Source: Collinsella sp. (lineage in GTDB: Bacteria > Actinomycetota > Coriobacteriia > Coriobacteriales > Coriobacteriaceae). Taken from it: DNA of 64,000 nucleotides. Shown piece by piece: positions 58,984 to 64,000 of the stretch. Numbering within the stretch: position 1 is the first letter of the stretch; each line of letters starts with the position of its first letter. Position numbers and translations under genes: made by a program. Under the pieces are notes generated by a model, which was not told where the DNA came from, did not search any database, and worked only from the letters and a program-made list of their open reading frames with translations. The DNA is taken from positions 62,001 to 126,000 of the forward strand of contig JAGZEK010000007.1 of the NCBI GenBank assembly GCA_018368345.1. Direction: 5' to 3'.

Positions 58984-59913
58984 CTAAGCAGCGAGATCTG
59001 ATGCGTCCTGATAGGACGCCATAGGACGGGTAGCGCCCGCGACCGCAGTCACCAGATCGCGAACGCGGGAAAACGTGGCAGTGACCACCTCGTTAGCACG
59101 GCTGTAGTCGACATCGCGCTCGTAGAGCGAAACGAGCGCACGGCCCATGCCATAGGTGCCCGCGGCAGCAGCGAGCGCCTTGACGGCAAACCCAATATGC
59201 GGCGTCTGCTTGACGAGCGCGCGGGTGACCGCGCGGATCACAAGACCGCCGGCAAGCACGCCCGCGACCTCGTAGCCGCGCTCAGGCTTAATGCCGCGTC
59301 CAAAGACGGCAGCGAGCTCAAAGAGCATGCCCACCTGCGCCAGCGCCATAACGGGATAATCGGTGCCCGGCAAAAACACCAAAGCCCCGGTCGCCATATT
59401 GGTGAGCGCACACGAGGTGATGATACGATTGGCCGCCGCGATGCGCATGAAGGCAAAGTTCGCCGCAAAAGCCGTTTCCTTGTCGGTGCGATCGAGAATC
59501 CAGCGGGCAAGCGTCTCGAGCAGATACGTCTTATCGGTTGCCGCCACCACACCGAGCATGGGCGTGGACTCCTCGATAAACGGCACCTCCACAGCAGACT
59601 CGGCAAGCACGCACACGGGCGCGCCGGCGATCACGAGCTCCTGCACGGCACTCTCCAAGCGGTCGGAACCACACGAGAGCACCAGCACCACATCGGTATC
59701 GGTCTTTGGAGCAATTCGCTCCTCCCCCAGACGCTCGACGCGCACAATGCCCGAGGTCGTCTGCGGCACAAAGGCGTCACGCACCGTCTCGGCCAGAAAG
59801 CGCGAGGCGGACGAATCCAGATAGACCGAGACGCGCACCGGCGTATCGGAATCCTTCTTAACGGACGCGCCCATCTTAAAAGCGCGGGTCAGCTTATCTA
59901 CGGGAATTTTCAT
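58984..59913 (-). CDS. DUF697-like protein of unknown function
   Basis: 309 residues. The N-terminal half has an alpha/beta pattern with parts like a Rossmann or degenerate G domain (VRVSVYLDSSASRF, DVVLVLSCGSD, GAPVCVLAESA), but I see no P-loop. The C-terminal half has two long hydrophobic helices (SCALTNMATGALVFLPGTDY and VMALAQVGMLFELAAVFG) that resemble DUF697/YcjF membrane-associated proteins. It lies between rodA and the radical SAM gene, so a link to the cell envelope is possible. No function is assigned. Confidence 0.7.
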   Translation of the reverse strand: MKIPVDKLTRAFKMGASVKKDSDTPVRVSVYLDSSASRFLAETVRDAFVPQTTSGIVRVERLGEERIAPKTDTDVVLVLSCGSDRLESAVQELVIAGAPVCVLAESAVEVPFIEESTPMLGVVAATDKTYLLETLARWILDRTDKETAFAANFAFMRIAAANRIITSCALTNMATGALVFLPGTDYPVMALAQVGMLFELAAVFGRGIKPERGYEVAGVLAGGLVIRAVTRALVKQTPHIGFAVKALAAAAGTYGMGRALVSLYERDVDYSRANEVVTATFSRVRDLVTAVAGATRPMASYQDASDLAA

Positions 59914-59931
59914 AGCAAACCCCTCCAGCGG

Positions 59932-61158
59932 TTACGCGGCGCCCGAACGATGCCGCCATATGGATTGTACGATACCCACCGTCAGCAGTTGGATCATCAT
60001 CGAAGACGAACCAAAGCTAATAAACGGTAGCGGAATACCGGTAATCGGCATCATGCCGATGCACATGCCGATGTTCTCAAAGGTCTGGAATGCCCACATG
60101 CCGACGATACCTACGCACGACAGACGCAGGAACAGCGACTCACACTTAAAGGCGACGCGAATCGTCGAAAAGATCAGCAGCACGTAGAGGCACAGGAGAA
60201 AAAAGGAACCGCAAAAACCAAAGGTCTCGGACAGGAAGGCGAAGACGAAGTCGGTGTGGAACTCAGGCAGAAAGCCGCCGGCCGACTGCGTCGCATGGCC
60301 CAAACCCTTACCAAAGAAGCCGCCCGAGCCAACGGCGATAAGCGACTGCTGCAGGTTGTAGGCATCGTCCGAATCGGCATTATCGGGGTCGATAAAGACC
60401 GTCAGACGGTTCATCTGATACTGCTTGATGAGCACATCGTGGCCGAGCAACGAATCAAAGACCGAATCGAGCGCCAGAACGAGGGCCACCAGGCCCACGA
60501 GCAGGGCCAGAGTCGACAGCACCCATTCGCGGCGTGCACCGCTCATACAAATGACGATGGCGCCCGAAACAAGCACGACCAGGCCCGAGCCCAGGTCGCC
60601 CATGGCAACGACGGCCAAAAACGGAATGGACAGCATGCCGCAGAGCTTGACGTAGTCGCGAACGGTATCGATGCGACCGTTATACTGCGAGCCAAGCGTA
60701 GCAATAAAGAAGATGGTGATGAGCTTGGCAAGCTCAACCGGCTGGAATGTCAAGCCGATACCGGGAATCTTGATCCAGCCCGTCATGCCCAGACCGCCTG
60801 TATAGGACAGACCCGGAATCTTGGGCGAGAGGATCACGATCAGGTCGATGACGAGCAACGCCGTCGAGAAATTGGAAATACCGCGCAGGTCGGTACGCCA
60901 GACCAGCACCGCCAGCACCGCTCCGATGCCAATTCCCAGCAGATGGCGTGAGAACGAAGCGTCGGCCTTAAACTGCGAAGCCGACCAGATAATGATGGCA
61001 CCGTAGGCGACGAGAGCCACAGTAGCCACGAGCACACCGATATGCACCTTTTGGCGAAACGTGCCGCGCGAGGCCGAAAGTTGCTTGTTGACACGGTCCA
61101 GGCTGCTGCGAGAGCCGGTCTTGGTTGAACGGAACAGATCCGCCGGAGAAAAATCCAT
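59932..61158 (-). CDS. rodA: RodA peptidoglycan glycosyltransferase (SEDS family)
   Basis: 408 residues. It polymerises lipid II for side-wall growth with PBP2. About ten membrane spans follow a 38-residue cytosolic tail. The SEDS motifs are FQPVELAKLITI, PEFHTDFVFAFLSETFGF and GIPLPFISFGSSSMM. Its partner mrdA is directly upstream (nine bases). The start ATG at 61158 has AGGAGG upstream. Confidence 0.95.
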   Translation of the reverse strand: MDFSPADLFRSTKTGSRSSLDRVNKQLSASRGTFRQKVHIGVLVATVALVAYGAIIIWSASQFKADASFSRHLLGIGIGAVLAVLVWRTDLRGISNFSTALLVIDLIVILSPKIPGLSYTGGLGMTGWIKIPGIGLTFQPVELAKLITIFFIATLGSQYNGRIDTVRDYVKLCGMLSIPFLAVVAMGDLGSGLVVLVSGAIVICMSGARREWVLSTLALLVGLVALVLALDSVFDSLLGHDVLIKQYQMNRLTVFIDPDNADSDDAYNLQQSLIAVGSGGFFGKGLGHATQSAGGFLPEFHTDFVFAFLSETFGFCGSFFLLCLYVLLIFSTIRVAFKCESLFLRLSCVGIVGMWAFQTFENIGMCIGMMPITGIPLPFISFGSSSMMIQLLTVGIVQSIWRHRSGAA

Positions 61159-61167
61159 CGCAACCTC

Positions 61168-63237
61168 CTATCGAACCGAAGAATCGCCCGAGGCCGAAGA
61201 GGTATCGGGCTCGCCATAAATCACGCCGAGCACGTCGCGCACGACATGCATCGCGGTATCTGAGCCACCGCCGCCCTGCTCCAGGACGGTAGCGACGACA
61301 TACTTGGGGTCATCGGCCGGTGCATAGGCGCAGAACCACGCGTATTCATCCTCGCCACTTTTCTCGCCCGTGCCCGACTTGCCGTATACCTGCGGCGTCA
61401 GGGTGCCAAAGTGAGCCGCCAGGGACGTCGATGCCGTGTAAATCACGTCGTGCATGCCGTTGCGAACAAGAGCCAAATCCGAATCGCTGTTGATCTTGGC
61501 CTCCAGGCGCTTCTTCTTGCCCTTGCCGTTGTACTTATAGGCATCGCCGTCGCCATCGCGCGACACGGCAGACAAAAACACGTGAGGCACGTACTGTTTG
61601 CCGCCGTTGGCAAGACCCATATAGGCACACGCCATCTGCAGGGGCGTCACCAGGATGTCGCCCTGACCGATGGCAATGTTGGTCATATCGCCGGCATTCC
61701 ACTTGCGGTCCTCGGCAGAGGCGTCGGTGAAGTACGACTCTTTCCACTCGGCATCGGGAATACGGCCCGCGCCTTCACTCGGCAGATCGATACCGCAGGT
61801 CTTGCCCAGGCCCCAGCGACGAAAGACCTCCTGCAGGCCCTCGGAATGCTGCTCGTCATAAAAAAACGCCTTGCCCATGTCGTAGAAGACGGGGTCGCAC
61901 GAGTTGGCGATACCCGACTGCAGCGTCATGGTGCCGTGGCCGGAATGCAGCCAGCAGTACTTGCCCCACGACTTGCCCAGGCCCGTCCAATAGCCCGTGC
62001 AGTTGGTTGTCTGCGTTGAAGTGTAGGTTCCAAACTCAAGACCGGCCAGTGCCGAGAGCGGCTTGATGGTCGAGGCCGACATGTACTGTCCGCTAATGGC
62101 GCGGTTGAGCAGCGGGTGCGAACCCTTGTCATCATTTAGCTCGGTCCACACGTCATTTGAGACGCCGCCGATAAAGACGGACGGATCAAACTTGGGCTCG
62201 CTCGCCATGCCCAGGATCTCGCCATTGTTGGGATCGAGACACACCACAGCGCCGTTGCCGGCATTGCTGTAGCCGGTGGTCTTGGCAAGCTCGATAGCGC
62301 TCGCCAGCGCCGTCTCACAGGCCTGTTGGATCTTAAGGTCGAGCGTGAGCTTAATGTCGGAGCCGGCCTTCGCGGGCACAGCGCCGGCCTGACCGGTCAC
62401 ATTGCCCGATGCATCGACCTTGACGGTCTGCTCGCCACGAATACCCTGCAGCAAGTTTTCGTAGTAGCTCTCAACGCCCGCCTGGCCCACGATATCGCCC
62501 GACTGGTACGTAATCTTGCCAGCAGAAGCATCATCATCGCCAGAGGTTTTCTTATTCTGGGCCTCGAGCTGCTCGGAGGTAATGGTGCCGGTATAGCCCA
62601 AGATATGGCATGCCGTCTCGCCATATGGATACTGACGCTCGGTACGCTCGGCAATCTTGACGCCCGGGAACTCGCCGGCATGCTCCTGAATATAGGCAAC
62701 CGTGGAGCGACGGACGTCCGTCGCGATGGTATGCAGGCTCTGAGCGCCCTCTGTATTGTCCTGAATATTGCGAAGGACCGCCACGTAAGGCATTCCAAGC
62801 ACGTTGGCAAGATGGCGAACCAGAACCTCATCCTCGGCAAGGTCGCGGTAGGCCACGACAGCAAGTGAGGGACGGTTCTGGACAAGCGCCACGCCATTGC
62901 GGTCGAGGATGCGACCGCGCACAGCGGGTGTTGTAACGGTGCGAGTCTGATTACTATTGGCCTGCTTCTCGTAATAGTCCGATGAGACCATCTGCATGCC
63001 CCACAGCTTGACGGCAAGCGCCGCAAACATCGCGCCCACACCCGTGGTGAGGATGGAAAAGCGGCCCTTAAAGGCGGTCGACGCGGTATTGCCCTCGCCC
63101 TCGGTGGCGCGCGGGGCCGTTCCATGCTGCGTATCGTAGGTAAAACGGGAATCGCCACGACGCATGACGACCAGCGCGACCACGATGGCCACAACCAGCA
63201 CGATACCGGCGATAATAACCGTCATCTGGGAAGACAT
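61168..63237 (-). CDS. mrdA: Penicillin-binding protein 2 (transpeptidase)
   Basis: 689 residues. It cross-links peptidoglycan for elongation. A dimerisation/pedestal domain (TRTVTTPAVRGRILDRNGV) precedes the transpeptidase with active-site Ser in MSASTIKPL, second motif NSCDPVFYD and the KSGTGEKS motif. There are two N-terminal hydrophobic segments: one at residues 5-25, a 35-residue linker, and a second at about 62-82 (ILTTGVGAMFAALAVKL). Most PBP2 proteins have only one. Followed by rodA. Confidence 0.94.
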   Translation of the reverse strand: MSSQMTVIIAGIVLVVAIVVALVVMRRGDSRFTYDTQHGTAPRATEGEGNTASTAFKGRFSILTTGVGAMFAALAVKLWGMQMVSSDYYEKQANSNQTRTVTTPAVRGRILDRNGVALVQNRPSLAVVAYRDLAEDEVLVRHLANVLGMPYVAVLRNIQDNTEGAQSLHTIATDVRRSTVAYIQEHAGEFPGVKIAERTERQYPYGETACHILGYTGTITSEQLEAQNKKTSGDDDASAGKITYQSGDIVGQAGVESYYENLLQGIRGEQTVKVDASGNVTGQAGAVPAKAGSDIKLTLDLKIQQACETALASAIELAKTTGYSNAGNGAVVCLDPNNGEILGMASEPKFDPSVFIGGVSNDVWTELNDDKGSHPLLNRAISGQYMSASTIKPLSALAGLEFGTYTSTQTTNCTGYWTGLGKSWGKYCWLHSGHGTMTLQSGIANSCDPVFYDMGKAFFYDEQHSEGLQEVFRRWGLGKTCGIDLPSEGAGRIPDAEWKESYFTDASAEDRKWNAGDMTNIAIGQGDILVTPLQMACAYMGLANGGKQYVPHVFLSAVSRDGDGDAYKYNGKGKKKRLEAKINSDSDLALVRNGMHDVIYTASTSLAAHFGTLTPQVYGKSGTGEKSGEDEYAWFCAYAPADDPKYVVATVLEQGGGGSDTAMHVVRDVLGVIYGEPDTSSASGDSSVR

Positions 63238-63250
63238 CTACGGGCCTCCC

Positions 63251-63823
63251 CTATTTGAGCTTGCGGGTCTTGGGCTTAAAGCGCATACCCGCCTGGCGTC
63301 CGCCACGTGCGGAGAATCCATAGCCGGACTGCGGCACGACGCCGGACATCAAAAACGGAATGGCAACCAGACCCGTCAGGATCGAGGACGGCAGCGCATG
63401 GCCGAAGATCGCCACGACAAAGCTCGTCTCCAAACCCATAAACAGCAAGATGATGCTGTAGATCACATTAATGACGAGCGCAAAGGCGCCCACAGTGACG
63501 CCGCGCGCACTCGGGGTACCGCCCGTCTGACCGACGGCGCTGTGCACCAGGGCAAAAGAACCCACGGTCAGCAGGAGCGACATAACGCCCACCGGCACGG
63601 CAGCGGACAGGTCATAGAACAAGCCGCTGCAAAAACCGCACACGACGGCACGGGTCGGGTCGCCCGAGAACACGCTTAGGCACACCAGGATAATCATGAA
63701 GTTGACGCGACCGCCCGCAATGGAGATCTGCGGTGCCAGGCCTGCCTGCAGCAGCACGCACACAATGGCGGCGATCACAAACGTGCGGGAGCTCATCCCC
63801 TGCTCGTGTAGATCCATGGACAT
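63251..63823 (-). CDS. mreD: Rod-shape-determining membrane protein MreD
   Basis: 190 residues. A five- or six-span membrane protein of the elongasome. Similarity is weak in this family, but the hydrophobic pattern (TFVIAAIVCVLLQAGLAPQI, VNFMIILVCLSVF, VVCGFCSGLFYDL) and the place between mreC and mrdA support it. A basic C-terminal tail (MRFKPKTRKLK) is cytosolic. Start ATG at 63823 with GGGGG upstream. Confidence 0.88.
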   Translation of the reverse strand: MSMDLHEQGMSSRTFVIAAIVCVLLQAGLAPQISIAGGRVNFMIILVCLSVFSGDPTRAVVCGFCSGLFYDLSAAVPVGVMSLLLTVGSFALVHSAVGQTGGTPSARGVTVGAFALVINVIYSIILLFMGLETSFVVAIFGHALPSSILTGLVAIPFLMSGVVPQSGYGFSARGGRQAGMRFKPKTRKLK

Positions 63824-63828
63824 GCCCC

Positions 63829-64000
63829 CTATTCGCTCGAGCCGGAATCGGTCGTCTCGGACGTGTCGGAACTGTCATCCGAGCTCTCGTCCTTCGTCTT
63901 GGTCGCAGCATCGCGCGACGTTCCCTGCGGCGTGCTGTTGGCCGTGCTCACGTCCTCATCCGAGGCCGACTGTTCGTCGGTCAGCGAGGTAATGACCAGC
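63829..64000 (-). CDS. mreC: MreC C-terminal part, cut by window edge
   Basis: The last 56 residues of a protein upstream of mreD. VITSLTDEQ at the start resembles the end of the MreC beta domain, and a Ser/Asp/Thr-rich tail (KDESSDDSSDTSETTDSG) follows. Assigned by position and this short block. MreC is the periplasmic scaffold that activates PBP2-RodA. Confidence 0.75.
   Translation of the reverse strand, partial: LVITSLTDEQSASDEDVSTANSTPQGTSRDAATKTKDESSDDSSDTSETTDSGSSE

Noticed and set aside
1..64000. CRISPR arrays, prophage, tRNA or rRNA genes
   Set aside because: No regularly spaced repeats, phage gene blocks or recognisable tRNA/rRNA sequences were found by eye; a tRNA search program could still find an unusual one.

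Overview
The window looks like a piece of an actinobacterial chromosome of the Coriobacteriia, most likely Collinsella or a close relative. This is inferred from the GC-rich codon use, the actinobacterial-type integration host factor next to gmk and rpoZ, the gene orders, and the anaerobe-style AdhE and PPDK. No 16S rRNA gene is present to prove it. No tRNA, rRNA or CRISPR array was recognised. Almost every gene lies on the minus strand. Only rpmB, adhE, a small kinase gene and dinB are on the plus strand.

Layout by coordinate. 1-5616: lepA, dusB, hemW and two J-domain chaperone genes, the second cut by the window edge. 5642-10168: rpsT, then a competence-type operon comEA-comEC-holA. 10338-12909: mihF-gmk-rpoZ-thiI. 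12929-18512: the pyrimidine operon pyrR-pyrB-pyrC-pyrK-pyrD-pyrF with a transcription-attenuation-like leader. 18721-20139: rpmB and a REP-associated tyrosine transposase framed by 51-base inverted repeats. 20176-23875: adhE, with a double palindrome upstream, and an APH/choline-kinase-like gene. 23899-32344: pyrH-frr-uppS-cdsA-dxr-rseP-ispG-proS, joining ribosome recycling, isoprenoid and cell-envelope lipid synthesis. 32404-34275: rpsB-tsf. 34325-36579: trmFO and an XerC-like recombinase. 36594-39625: yraN-comM-dprA, a second DNA-processing operon. 39633-41044: rplS and rnhB. 41091-48169: glyQ-glyS, a broken PPDK regulatory protein gene and ppdK. 48177-50667: rpsP-khpA-rimM-trmD-lepB. 50857-52122: dinB. 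52131-58974: radical SAM gene, its DUF2344 partner, rplU-rpmA, obgE-nadD-yqeK-rsfS. 58984-64000: mreC-mreD-mrdA-rodA (rod-shape cell-wall synthesis) and a DUF697-like gene.

Most genes are core housekeeping genes, in tight operons with overlapping or abutting stop and start codons. The most interesting signal is not a gene. A perfect 20-base sequence, built of two TTTGGT half-sites one helical turn apart, occurs only twice that I could find. It sits 75 bases upstream of comEA and 71 bases upstream of yraN-comM-dprA, the two operons here that are linked to natural transformation. It is a good candidate for a competence regulon operator. Other points worth following are a winged-helix-like insertion in the RseP site-2 protease, a J-domain protein whose C-terminus has become a membrane region, an XerC gene that seems to start at ATA on the stop codon of trmFO, a 5' frameshift or deletion in the PPDK regulatory protein gene, and REP-like units that share a core with the transposase's terminal repeats.
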